A program made the position numbers and the translations under genes. Source: Acanthochlamys bracteata (taxonomy: Eukaryota > Streptophyta > Magnoliopsida > Pandanales > Velloziaceae). From it: a stretch of 64,000 bases of DNA. Position 1 is the stretch's first letter, and each line of letters opens with the position of its first letter. The notes beneath the pieces were generated by a model. It saw only the letters and a program-made list of their open reading frames with translations, searched no databases and was not told the DNA's origin. This document shows, piece after piece, positions 10,510-21,103 of this stretch. The DNA lies in NCBI GenBank assembly GCA_019914995.1, contig CM034137.1, positions 6,165,155 to 6,229,154 of the forward strand, given 5' to 3'.

Positions 10510-11900
10510 ACTGAGCACACTTGAAAGAGGAGACCAGTGAGCACAGCCAGCTCTACTAGCTCACTCGTCAGCTGCTAAGTGAGCTAGCAAAATTCACTGG
10601 TTGGCTCACTCGTGCCTTAACAGTGAGCTCACTAGCCTGGTCTCCGGTCAATGAGCTGGCAGTGCTCTAAAATTTATTTTCTGTTAAAAGCTGTTTTATG
10701 ATGCAGCTTAAACAGATTGAACGTACAAATTTTTTTAAATTGTTTGGCAATACATCTACAGGAAATCTGTTTATGTAAAATAGATTGAGCTTTTGTAGCT
10801 CACTGACAGCTGACCAGTGAGCTTCCAACTCACTAGTCAGCTGCCAGTGAGCTGGCAGTGATTCAAAATTTTTTTTCTGTAAAAGTTGTTTTATAATACA
10901 GCTTAAACAGATTGAACATACAAATTTGTTTAAATTGTTTGGCAATACATTCATAAGAAATCTGTTTATGTAAAATAGATTGAGCTTTTGTAGCTCACTG
11001 GCAGTTGACCAGTGAGCTTCCAACTCAGTAGTGAGCTGCCAGTGAGCTCATTGGTGCCTTGACAGTGAGCTCACTAGCTTGGTCTCCGGCCAGTGAGCTG
11101 ACAGTGCTTCAAATTTTTTTTCTATTAAAAGCTGTTTTATAATACAGCTTAAACAGATTGAACATACAAATTTGTTTAAATTGTTTGGCAATACATCCAT
11201 AAGAAATCTATTTATGTAAAATAGATTGAGCTTTTGTAGCTCACTGGTGCCTTGACAGTGAGCTCTCTAGCTTAGTCTCCGGCCAGCAAACGCACCGACT
11301 TTCGGCCAGTGAGATGACAGTGCTTCAATTTTTCTTTTTTCTTTTTTTTTTTGTTAAAAGTTGTTTTATAATGCAGCTTAAACAGATTGAACATACAAAT
11401 TTGTTTAAATTGTTTGACAATACATCCACAAGAAATCTGTTTATGTAAAACAGATTGAGCTTTTGTAGCTCATTGACAGCTGAGCAGTGAGCTCACTGGT
11501 GCCTTGACAGTGAGCTCTCTAGCCTGGTCTATGGCTAGTGAACTCACCGGTCTCCGGCCAGTGAAATGGCAGAGCTCCAAAATTTTGTTTTTCTTAAAAA
11601 GCTTTTTTATACTGCAACCTAAACAGATTGAACATACAAATTTGCTTAAATTATTTGACTTATATTTCCACAAGAAATCTATTTTAATGTAAAACTGATG
11701 GAGCTCTAGCTGACTAGCAGCTGACCAGTGAGCTTCCATAACTCACTGGTCAGCTACAAGTGAGCTTCCAATGAGCTCACTTGGTGACCTGATAGTGAGC
11801 TCACTGGCCTAGCCTCCGGCCAAAATAAAATCAAATATTATTTTTTAATAACAACAGTTGTGCAATGTAGCTCAAACAGATTGAACATAACAGGATTTTT
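10510..11900. repeat. Tandem array inside MULE-2, six units of 195-253 bp
   Basis: Six copies of a complex unit. The word gcttaaacagattgaac or a variant recurs at 10706, 10901, 11147, 11376, 11617 and 11870, giving spacings of 195, 246, 229, 241 and 253 bp. Each unit has an AT-rich half and a half dense in agctcactgg/ccagtgagct palindromic words. Small minus-strand frames at 10667-11023 and 11470-11739 are by-products. It lies beyond the 3' end of the transposase remnant. Confidence 0.85.
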
Positions 11901-12179
11901 TTTCCATTGCAACTTGAAAAGATTGTGTACAACATGTAAGTGGTTATCTAAAAAATGTCAAAATAAAATTCATCATCGTACTCTAGACGAATAGTTACGT
12001 CTTCATTTTCATTATCTTTATCTTCACTTGTATCTTCGTCTTTAGCATCATATGTACCAGTAACTAGCAAAGTACAATAGTGATAATAAATGTCAATGTT
12101 TCAAAAAAAATAGTTTATGTTAGGAAGCAAAATTAAGCAAATGATTAAACTTACTTGTCTTATTCATTCTATTTGGATT

Positions 12180-14312
12180 TTCAGGACAATTTCGTTTGTC
12201 ATGTTTGACACTAAACTTATTACAGTATGCACATCTTATACCTGTCTTCACTTTGGCTCTTGCAGTGGCTATCTCCAACCTCCTTTTATTCTCGCACTAC
12301 CCTTGCAAACCTTTCCTTCTTTGTTTCTACCCTTTGTTTGTGATATATTTGGATTTAAAAGTAAAACTTGAGAGGTATCACATGAATCTTGTAAATTCTC
12401 ATTGTGCATACATGAGTCTACGACTGACTTCTTATCCTGATCATTATCCTCTTGACTTTTTTAAGCCGCACCATTGTATCTTCCAATGCTTGTAATAAGA
12501 TTTTGTATCTCTCATCGGTTTCAACAGCTTCATAAACTATCTGGTTGAAACTCATCTGAAGTTAGATAGTTCTCAATAATTGAGCATTCTCATGGCCACT
12601 TATCGGACCTCCATCATACTTGACTCTGTATTTATTAGCACCTTTCCTCCACCGCAGTAGAATAAAGTGATCGGGTATTTCTATATTCCGACTCTGAAAG
12701 ACTTTCACAAGATGTCCCCAAGGAATCCCCATAAACTCAAAAAAATTTACATTCACATACCGTCTTTTGTGGCAAAATTAAATTTCACTTTTCACTCACG
12801 CCGATCACATTCTATTCGAGACTTACAAATATAAGTCGTGTAGTTATCACAACTCTTTTCATCATCATGGAAAATGTACTGAGACTGAGCTTTTTCGTAT
12901 TCATGTTTAAACTTGTTATACACATTTCTCATATACAGTTTTGCTGCACCTTTCAAGACATCTGAGTTGCCTTTTTTAATGCGACACAAGTGTTCAGTCG
13001 CATAGTCCTCCTTTTTTTCTTTCTCAATAATTTTACTCAATCATTTCTCATTCTTCAGTATAAACTCTCGAAGAGTTATTGTGGGATGAAAAAATTCTTA
13101 TATATACCATTCATACATTCGGAGCATCCGATAGTATTACTACCGGCATAGAAAGTATCTAAATGATAGACAGGTGCACACTTTTGTCGAATCTCGTATA
13201 TTCCTCGTAGTCATTCATTTTTCTGCAACTCATATGCACGCATCAATTCTTCCCATCTCTTTTCAAAGGCATTAGGAATATAAGTTTTTCGAATACACGA
13301 CTTGATATCTTGTTTGAACTTTGACTTCTTAAAATAAATATGCGAAAACTTTTGCGCAAATTTTTTCATAATATCCACAAATAAAATCTATGTCGTGTAT
13401 TCAGGAATACCTTTGCAACGGCTGTAGTCATAGCTCTATTTTGATTTGTGATGATTGAAGATAGAGCACGCCCATAGCTGCAAGCTAAGTTTCAAAAAGC
13501 CATTAAAAGGATTCTTTAGTCTCATTCAAAAGTAGTGCACAACCTAACTAAATCGATATGTCGTAATGGTTAACTCCGGTGAATAGCGCAAATGGCATCT
13601 CATAAATATTCTTGCGGTAGGTGGTGTCAAAGAATACAACGTTACCAAAATACTGAAACTAACAGCGTAACCGACCATCTATCCAAAAAAAGTTGATTGC
13701 CCTTGACTCTTCATCCATTTGTTTTGTATAAAAAAATTTGGATCTTCTATACTTTTTCTTTTAAAAAAATTAAGCGACGCGGTAGCATCGCCATTGATAG
13801 GCTTCTTATACTCCTTCGAACGACACAAATGATTCCAACAGTCTCTGTCATCAAATCTATTCTGCGGTCCGTCAAGTATATTTACAACCTTACTCACGTG
13901 TATGTCTTCATCCCGAAACGAGTCAATAAGACTTTTAGCTGCAGTAGGTAAGTTTCTACAAACGGACTACGCATTCTTTTTGCAAGGCTAACAAGGTTGT
14001 GATTGTGATCACCTTCATAACCTATTCCATAATTCAGTAGGATTTTTTTTCACTTTCATTGTTGCACAACACCTACATTTTACCGTACTTGTATTTCTCT
14101 TTTACTTAACGTCTTTTTCGGATTCGACATCTATTTGTTGTGGTCGATGGCCTCAGTAATTCCCAAAGCGGTCACAACTCATTTGACAAACAGTGACTTC
14201 ATTTGAATAAGCACGTGTCTTTTGCTTAGTTCGAGTCACGGCGCTAAATCCCTCGGCTTTTTCATAATTTATATAAAATTATTTCGCAGATTTGAGGCTT
14301 TCAAATGCCATC
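12180..14312 (-). pseudogene. FAR1-type MULE transposase pseudogene (MULE-2)
   Basis: Reading on the minus strand from ATG at 14312, the start (MAFESLKSAK) and the FAR1 domain (GFSAVTRTKQK, KRNTSTVKC) align with MULE-1. Next come the RDCWNHLCRSKEYKKP region (about 13800-13850), a decayed DDE region (13000-13650), a SWIM remnant (about 12680-12756) and the zinc-knuckle segment (CAYCNKF ... HDKRNC, about 12190-12240). Stops and frameshifts are frequent. In the SWIM finger the CGH Cys is now Trp (IPWGHL). It is useful as the LTR-free paralogue of MULE-1's transposase and still has Trp where MULE-1 has stops (for example LLRWRKGANK). Confidence 0.85.
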
Positions 14313-14904
14313 TCTAAGCATAGTGTTTTGTGATTTTCACTGGTCACGTTTGGAATTGGTAAAGAAGAAGACCCGGCCTCAAAACCTATAAACTCCTGCG
14401 ACATTACGTAGTCAAACAAAATGAGACTGGCTTCCGTCAACAAGAGGAAGACTAGGAATGTTTGGCAAGAGTAGTGGATGCAAGAATAAGAACAAGAGAA
14501 ACAAAAAAAAAATTTTGAGTTGATTTAGCTTCAGCTAGGAAGAAGTTCCTTCTAAAACAGAGCTAAACAGAGGAGGGATGCATCTCGCGCCAGAACAGAC
14601 GGCAAGAGATAAAGGGTATGTAGTAAGGAAATGATAAATTGCCCTCTTTAAATGTTGTTTAGTTAGTGTTGTTTTCTTTTTACTCATGTTATTTTCAGTT
14701 GTTGTTTCTCCTAGCAGAGAAACGTGCATATACAGCTAGAAAAAACCATGCAAAACAAAATCTAATCTACAAATGCTTACAACATTTGATGCAGTGTTTC
14801 AAATTTTTTTTTATTTTATTTCATCAAGCAATAACAAGATACATATAGAACAAGCTCATTGAGCATTACATTCACCGTAAATAATTAGTATTCAAAATTG
14901 TACA

Positions 14905-15902
14905 AAAGTTTTTTACAAAACTGACATAGCAATAACACTACAAGCTTACATTGCAATTCATCATTGAAAAATACCTAACATTCGTTTACAAGACTCCACA
15001 CCTTACATGAATGGCCTGCATTACACCACTGATACACACCCACACATTCAAACACATTTGCAAACATTCATTCACTGCTGAAGAATCGGCATTCATGAAA
15101 AACGAAAAGCACAAAATGAAAGCGAGTAGACACTTGCTCAAGACTGCACTAAGTGAACCCAGAGCCACTCAAGGCTGCATCTGGCGAGCTCCAGAGAAGC
15201 CTACACGCGGGTCACCTCTTCCATCATCGGGCCTTCCTGAAAACAGAAGGAAGATTCAAAAAAAAAATGAAACACAAAATTAAATGTTGAAATTAAAATA
15301 CCTACAATTGAAACACTGTAATTGAATCTCTCCTTGCTCCGGCTTCAGCTCCAAACTGCATCATCATAGAAAAAATTCAAAAAATCTATAAAAAAAAAAA
15401 CATTGGTAAAGAATTAAAAGAAATAACAATACCAGCAATCGGTACTGATCGAATTTGAGAAATAAGACCGGTGAGCTCGAGCGCACACGGCAGTGAGGTG
15501 ATCAGCTTCGACGGTGCTCGAGACTGCAATTGACGAAATTGGTGTGGATAATAGGAAGAGAAGGAGGAGGAGAAAAAAAAACAACACTACCTTACCGGAT
15601 TGAAGCTCGCCGGTCGATGTTCTAGGATTTAGGCCGAGTCGGGTTCTCGAACGAAGTTGATCAAAGAAAGCCATTGAATTTTAAATTGAAAGAAGGAGAA
15701 GAAGGAAGATGCTCTAGGGAAGAAGGAAAGAAAATGAGAGAAAAAAATGAAAAAAAAATAACGGTTATACTGTGTAAGGGCACGCGTGCCCTTACACAGT
15801 ATTTACGTAAGGCAGCAAATGTGAGTTTTATTTGAACCGTCCAATCCCAGGTCTAATATGCGCGATGTGCACGCTCAGTAATCTGTGTGCGCACATCTGC
15901 TA
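14905..15902 (-). repeat. Right TIR of MULE-2
   Basis: Reverse-complement partner of 9192-10260, from cttacattgcaattcatc near 14943 to tgtgcgcacatctgcta at 15902. Near 15775-15800 a short local palindrome (gggcacgcgtgccc) has arisen that the left TIR lacks. Confidence 0.85.
15414..15674 (-). other. Small ORF in MULE-2 right TIR (mirror of 9485-9730)
   Basis: An 86-codon frame beginning MAFFDQLRSRTRLGLN, matching the left-TIR frame over its length with few substitutions and a one-codon indel. The downstream acceptor-like sites are kept too (near 15235 and 15358 on the minus strand). Both copies staying open may reflect either function or recent homogenisation of the TIRs. Product unknown. Confidence 0.4.
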
Positions 15903-15916
15903 CCATATATATATAT

Positions 15917-16395
15917 AGATATAAGGACACTTCTGAGCACTCTCTCTCGGGTTTGTGGCCGCGGTGACCTCCAAATTAAATATTCACCGTTGGATATGAA
16001 AGATTATGAGTTAGAAATATATTAACAAAATTTCAACTCAATCGGAGTACGAATCGACCTCAATCTGGTCACTTGATTAACATGATATAAATAAGAGAAA
16101 CTTTAAAAAATATAGTCTTTTTCTATCATCTTAATCAAGCAATCGGATGGAGATCAATTCGTGGTCCGAATATATATCTTTTGTCAAATTTAAAAGTTTA
16201 TGTCATTTTGATCAAGAGTTCCGATGGAGGTCGGTTCGTATTCCGATTGAGCTGAAATTTTATCAACATGTTTCCAACTCATTGTTCTTCATATCCAACG
16301 GTGGAGATTGAATTTGGAGAGCTCGTCGGCCACTTTTGGCTGGCATGTATACACATGTGCTTTTAAAATCTACATGTGCCTATATCCTATCGCAT
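15917..16395. mobile_element. Chimeric half-MITEs between TA runs
   Basis: The left part (15917-16165) begins ggacacttctgagcactc and carries the core attcaccgttggatatg. The right part (16170-16395) is one arm of the foldback MITE seen complete at 17487-17865 (ccgatggaggtcggttcgta, then catccaacggtggagattg). The junction is near an internal tatatatc. It looks like two related foldback elements joined at their centres. Confidence 0.5.
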
Positions 16396-16412
16396 ATATA
16401 TATATATATATA

Positions 16413-16797
16413 TGGGAGTGTTAAGGGCACTCTTTTTTCAGTTTATGATCGGTGAGATCTCCAAATCAAATTTCCACCATTGGATATAAAAGAAAATGAG
16501 TTAGAAACCATACAAAAAATTTAATCTCAAATGGATTACGAATCGACATCCGTCCGACCACTTGATCAAAATGACAAATGATACAATATATATATTTTTA
16601 AATTTTCTTTCTTTCCGTCATCTTGATAAGTGATCGGATAGAGGTGAATTCGTGGTCTGATTAAGCTGAAATTTTGTGAATATGTTTATATCTCATAGTT
16701 ATTCATATCCAATGGTGGAGATTGGATTTGAAGATTATTCCGGCCATAAATCGAGAGGGAGTGCCTCTAAAGAGGAGTGCCCTTATCCCTCCTCAGC
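16413..16797. mobile_element. Foldback MITE, AAGGGCACTC termini
   Basis: The left end gggagtgttaagggcactc pairs with the right end gagtgcccttatccctcc. Inner words caccattggatat and atccaatggtgg also pair, as in the related MITEs on either side. No coding potential. The open frame at 16676-16888 crosses its right end and is not a gene. Confidence 0.6.
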
Positions 16798-16799
16798 AC

Positions 16800-17443
16800 C
16801 TGCAAAAAATCATCTCAATTCGAACAGTTTACTATCCAAGATAATTCCAAAAAATACGTTAAAAAATCCAAGAAATTCAAAAAATTGATCCTTGTAATAA
16901 TGATCAAATCTCCATTCCAACACAAAAAGCGCCATAAAGGAAACCGATCACATGAGAAAAATCGATCTTTTGAAAATCTATCAAATTAAAAAAAAAATTG
17001 AGAAAATCCCTAACAGGAGAAGAGAATTAGAGAGATTTGAGATAAAAGAATGAAGAAACCAATCAGCGAGAAGGAGATCACCCGATTCAGCAAGAAGGAT
17101 ATCACCAGATTCAGCGAGAAGAAGATCACTCGAGAGTGTGAAGACGAGGAGAAGTTACCAGAAGAGAGAAAATTTGGAAGGAAATGCGGAGAGGAAGCAA
17201 TCGCAACGCCGCTTGCGAGAAGGAGTCGTCGGACTCGCCGCTCGAAAGAGGAGAAGAAAAGAAACAAACATGATTTGGCGATTATGCCCCGTAAAATAGG
17301 CTAAACTTCCATTTATGCCCCTAAACAGCGATTCCATAGTTTCTCTAGCGAGTTTTTGCTGAGTCAATCATGGCTGTCAGATCAAGCGATCCAACGTCAT
17401 GATTTGGCGTGCCCGGGTGCCTCTACTAGGATGGGTGCCATTA
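16800..17443. mobile_element. Probable single MULE-like end
   Basis: A purine-rich segment ending ctactaggatgggtgcc at about 17440 next to a TA run. It contains a 30-bp-scale tandem pattern (agcgagaaggagatcacc, agcaagaaggatatcacc, agcgagaagaagatcact at 17066-17130). No second end or transposase is visible. The Lys/Glu/Arg-rich frame at 17050-17304 comes from this repeat. Confidence 0.35.
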
Positions 17444-17486
<43 letters not shown>

Positions 17487-17865
17487 ATAGGCACATGTGT
17501 ACACATGCCAGCTAAAAGTGGCCGGCGAGCTCTCCAAATCCAATATTCACCGTTGGATATAAAGAACTAGGAGTTGGGAACATATTGATAAAATTTCAGC
17601 TCAATTGGAATACGAACCTACCTCCATCGGAACACTTGATCAAAATGACATAAACCTTTAAATTTGACAAAAGATAATATTTTATTTTTGTGTCAATTTG
17701 ATCAAGAGTTCCGATGGAGGTCGGTTCGTATTCCGATTAAGCTGAAATTTTATCAACATGTTTCCAACTCATAGTTCTTCATATCCAACGGTGGAGATTA
17801 GATTTGGAGAGCTCGCCGGCCACTTTTGGTCGGCATGTGTACACATGTGCCTATATTTTTAATAT
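17487..17865. mobile_element. Complete foldback MITE (TAGGCACATGTGTACACATG termini)
   Basis: A nearly full-length palindrome of about 380 bp. The left end taggcacatgtgtacacatg mirrors the right end catgtgtacacatgtgccta, and the arms pair through the whole length to a short AT-rich centre near 17680. It sits against a (TA)n run on the left. It would give a long hairpin RNA if transcribed. One arm of the same family is at 16170-16395. Confidence 0.8.
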
Positions 17866-17990
17866 ATTTTTTATTTTTTATTTGTTATATAAAATAAAAA
17901 AATAAAACATATAAATGGATTGAACCGGGTCATGAAAAATAAAATCGGACAGGGCCAGTCCGTTCCACCCATATTTGCACCTATATACAT
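17866..17990. mobile_element. Truncated copy of the element at 24171-24651
   Basis: It shares with 24490-24650 an AT-rich stretch (tgttatataaaataaaa), then ataaatggattgaacc and a final ccatatttgcacctat. Only one end is present. Confidence 0.4.
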
Positions 17991-18162
17991 GGAACTACAT
18001 GTCAAGTTCAGCAAAACTTTGAAGAAGTCCCATATACAATCATGGAAATGAATTAAATTTTCTTCAAAAAACAGTTCTCCAGTTTTGACTTCTAACCACA
18101 AAGAGAAGATAGCTAGCTTGCTATTGCATTTTTGTTGTGCTTAACTTTGCTTAGCACTTCAG

Positions 18163-18415
18163 AGGCTGTTTGACAATGCATCGGTGAAACAGCTTTTCAA
18201 TTTTTCAATTCACATTTTTCAACACATTTTTTATAAATATTTAGAGAATTTATTTAAAATTTTAGAAAGTATAGAAAAATTCTATATAATAAGATCTTTT
18301 TATTACTTATTTTTATTTTTTTTAGGTCAAAAAAATAAAAGTTGTTTTTTAAAAAATATAAAAATATTCTATATTCTATAAAAGTTATATTTTAAAAGCA
18401 CTACTAAACACACCC
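18163..18415. mobile_element. MITE, family M1
   Basis: It starts ggctgtttgacaatgc and ends gcactactaaacacaccc. The interior has the family marks aaaattttagaaagtatag, aataagatcttttt and ttttttaggtcaaaa. Other members are at 20548-24137 (split), 40887-41142, 43514-43783 and 46432-46675. Confidence 0.65.
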
Positions 18416-18497
18416 GTCATCATTCATGCACACCTCACCAACCGGTTCCTTAATTTGCGATCACATTCAAATAGTTTGTCATACTTTCATCTCCCTT

Positions 18498-18505
18498 CAT
18501 AAATA
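18498..18505 (+). promoter_or_regulatory. Candidate TATA box of the STIG1-like pseudogene
   Basis: cataaata lies about 125 bp before the ATG at 18626, with a pyrimidine-rich leader (gtcttcttctg) shortly after. Spacing fits a plant core promoter. Unproven. Confidence 0.4.
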
Positions 18506-18625
18506 GATCTGTCTTCTTCTGTAGCATCCCATATTTCTTCCACCCGTTCAAAACTTCGATTTCTTGTAGAGATCAACACATACATGTAGAGGATTTATCT
18601 CTAGCAGTACAATTTTTCTTGATAA

Positions 18626-19830
18626 ATGAGGCCACTAGGTGTTTTCCTCATGGTCATTGCCGTTGCAGTGTTTATGATCACTACCTTGTCAGCTGAAACG
18701 AGCGGTGGTAGTAGTGGACCGCATTTGAGCAGGTTCTTGGCCCCAGCTGCAACAAAGGGAAAGAAGTGCACTATAAACGCTGAGGTCTGTAAGGCTCAGG
18801 GAGCCCTGGCCCTGATTGCTGTGTGTTGGGTTAAAAAGTGAATAAATTAGTCCTACATTCAATAAAGATAGAATAAGAAGGGGGTTAATATATTAGAAAA
18901 ATTTTCATAACCTATTGGCTTAAGCTTTTGGGTTGGATTAGGCTTTTAGTGTATGGACTGGACCCTTCAGGTGTCTTATCTTGGTTAACTCCTCACGTGT
19001 TGTATCTCCTCAACAGTGATATCAGAGCCGATGGTTTGGCAAAGAGTCCGATGCAAGTAGTAGCTCTCGCTGACAGTGGGTGAGCAGGTTAAGAGCAGCG
19101 TGATTCACATAGGGCTTCCGCAAGATGTGAGCGAGAATTCGGAACAAGTTGGGCTCTGATGGCTGGCTCTTTGTTGCGCAGACGATGCGCAGGTGAGCCA
19201 ACCGGCGCATATTATAGCTCTAGCTGGTATAGCAATGAGCAGGTTAAGAGCAGTGTGACTCACATGGGCTTCCGCAATGTGTGAGTAAGAATTCGGAACA
19301 AATTGGGCTCTGATGGATGGCTCTTGATGTGCGGTAATGGTGTTCGAGGCCAAATGGCTGGGAGTCTGAGCAATCGACGCACTTGGTACACGATAGGATG
19401 CTCGGATGAGGAGAAATATTTGTGACTCACTCTTGAGGGGAAGATTGTTGGGTTAAAAAATGAGTAAATTAGTCCCACATTGAATAAAGATAGAATAAGA
19501 AGGGGGTTAATATATTAAAGAGTTTCATAACTTATTGGCTTAAGCTTTTGGATTGGATTATGCTTTCTAGTGTATGGACTGGACCCTTCAGGTGTCTTAT
19601 CTTGGTTAACTCCTCACGTGTTGTATCTCCTCAACACTGCGGAGATCGCTGCGTCAACACCAACACTGACGTGTTCATTTGCGGCAATGTGCAAAGGCCT
19701 GCAAGTTCACAGAGACATGTTGCTTAGGACATTAGGTTAATCTCGCCTTCGATAAGCGGCACTATGGTGCCTGCTTTGCAAGTGCCCCAAGCGAATCCGA
19801 TGTGTTTTTGGAATGTGCAACTATGCGTAG
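18626..19830 (+). pseudogene. STIG1-like secreted Cys-rich protein pseudogene, split by a TRIM element
   Basis: The 5' part (18626-18823) encodes a signal peptide (MRPLGVFLMVIAVAVFMI) and the start of a Cys-rich domain (KKCTINAEVCKAQG). The 3' part (from 19637) holds the rest of a stigma-specific STIG1-like domain, but in shifting frames: CCGDRCVNTNTDVF, then ACKFTETCCLGH, then VNLAFDKRHYGACF, and the family-typical end GMCNYA followed by a stop at 19828-19830. Damage seen: a frameshift near the ggg at 18799, another near 19690, a TAG where the Cys of a GxCVNL motif is expected (about 19732), Cys to Tyr in RHYG, a frameshift before the last Cys, and the 813-bp retroelement. STIG1 proteins are secreted and act in stigma exudate or lipid binding. 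This copy is inactive. Confidence 0.8.
18824..19636 (+). mobile_element. TRIM retroelement inside the STIG1-like gene
   Basis: LTRs of 192 bp (18824-19015) and 191 bp (19446-19636) start tgttgggttaaaaa and end tctcctcaaca. The primer site right after the left LTR reads tgatatcagagcc, one mismatch from the tRNA-Met type. A purine tract (gaggggaaga) precedes the right LTR. Target duplication is ctgtg (18819-18823) against ctgcg (19637-19641). The 430-bp interior has no coding frame and contains a direct duplication of about 155 bp (gagcaggttaagagcag at about 19082 and 19236). Non-autonomous. Confidence 0.9.
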
Positions 19831-19841
19831 TATATTTTACG

Positions 19842-20460
19842 TATATGCGAAGAATTATTAGGTAAACTTGAAGTATATATGGTGTCTCGAAGTTTATAAA
19901 AGAGTTCATAAATTTTGAAGAAATACATATCAGGTAAAAGGAGTGTTTGTAACAATATGTACTCTATAGGAAATACTTTAGAGATTGTATACACTGAGAT
20001 ATGTATATTATATCCGCCAACTCAAAAACTTGATCATCTAGCATACGTAAGTGTATATTATTATCTGTAGTATTCCAATATTGCTACTCCTTACTGTCCA
20101 ATTTTTTGGTGTTCGTATGGAGTTAATATGTTTCTTCAATGTTAGCTATTTTCAATATGATCTTGATATCCTCCCCAGGTTTTGAAATTGTCTCCTGTTT
20201 TTACATACAGTGCATCTTTTCCTTGTTTGTTCTTTACAGTTATTTGGTATATTGGTTTAATATTTGTGTATGTAATATAAGAAAAGATGAGATGATAGGC
20301 TGCGTTTCAAAGCTATGGATGAGAGATTTCTTCTTCGTTTGATGCATGCTAACCTGCTGAAGAAGTTATTATCAGGTTAGCTTTGGTTGCAATATAAGTG
20401 GGCTCTCAGTTTGATTTTTTGTATAACTTGACAGAAAAATAAAAGGAAAAAAAAAAACAT
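19842..20460. other. Intergenic, no feature seen
   Basis: Downstream flank of the STIG1-like pseudogene. AT-rich, with only short open frames lacking recognisable domains (for example 20139-20342, hydrophobic, no motif). Confidence 0.5.
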
Positions 20461-20691
20461 TTAGCAAATCAACATCTTCTGTACAACATAAGAGTTACTC
20501 AACTTTTTTCCAAATTGCTACCAGACTAGAATTGTTTGAGAAGATGTTCGGAAGTGTTTAAAATAAAGAATATTTTTAGAATAAAATTTATTTTGAATTT
20601 TTTTTTAAAATGAGCACAATTTTTTTACCTCTAAAAAATAAAAAAATTCTACATGAACAGATTGTACGATACACATTTCATTTATATCTTT

Positions 20692-20811
20692 TGTAACGAA
20701 CTTAAGATTCTTCTCAAAACCAATTGGATAGGAGAAGAGTGAGCCCAAGTCTTTATGAATATCATCTCAGGATCATTGATAAGTAATGTTGGACTAAACC
20801 TTTCTTTAACA
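20692..20811 (-). repeat. LTR type A, 3' copy
   Basis: 120 bp, same length as the copy at 23938-24057. It shares gattcttctcaaaaccaatt and ctaaacctttctttaaca and differs by several substitutions. Confidence 0.85.
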
Positions 20812-21103
20812 CCTGCCCTCCAGCAGAGCGATTTTTTTTAATTTAAATTAAACTGATGCGGGCTACGTGCCCTATAATGAATTGGATGAAGCGGACAACC
20901 TGTCCTGAAATGAAATGGACTATTTGCCCTACAATGTAGCGGACAACTGTCCTTTGAATTAAACATGCTATCTGCCCTGAAATGAAGCGGGCTAATTTTG
21001 CCCTGAAATGAAGCGGACCATGAAGGTCCTGAATAGATATGGATAACAAAGTTAGATTTAGCCCACATCTTGAACCGATTCAGCCCAACCCACTCTGATA
21101 CCA

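Larger units (their letters stand above)
9192..15902 (-). mobile_element. MULE-2: FAR1-type Mutator-like element, degenerate
   Basis: A 6.7-kb element with termini tagcagatgtgcgcaca at 9192 and tgtgcgcacatctgcta ending at 15902, both next to TA runs. The TIRs are about 1.0 kb each. The interior has a tandem array (10510-11900) and a heavily mutated FAR1-type transposase on the minus strand (about 12180-14312), related to that of MULE-1 but in opposite orientation. The two MULEs have different terminal sequences, so they are different families with related transposases. Confidence 0.85.

Noticed and set aside
10667..11739. Minus-strand frames of 118 and 89 codons with repeated SELQKLNLFYINR words
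   Set aside because: By-products of the tandem array in MULE-2; interrupted from unit to unit.
20139..20342. 67-codon plus-strand frame resembling a membrane peptide
   Set aside because: Hydrophobicity comes from T-rich DNA; no signal-peptide cleavage site or conserved motif is visible.
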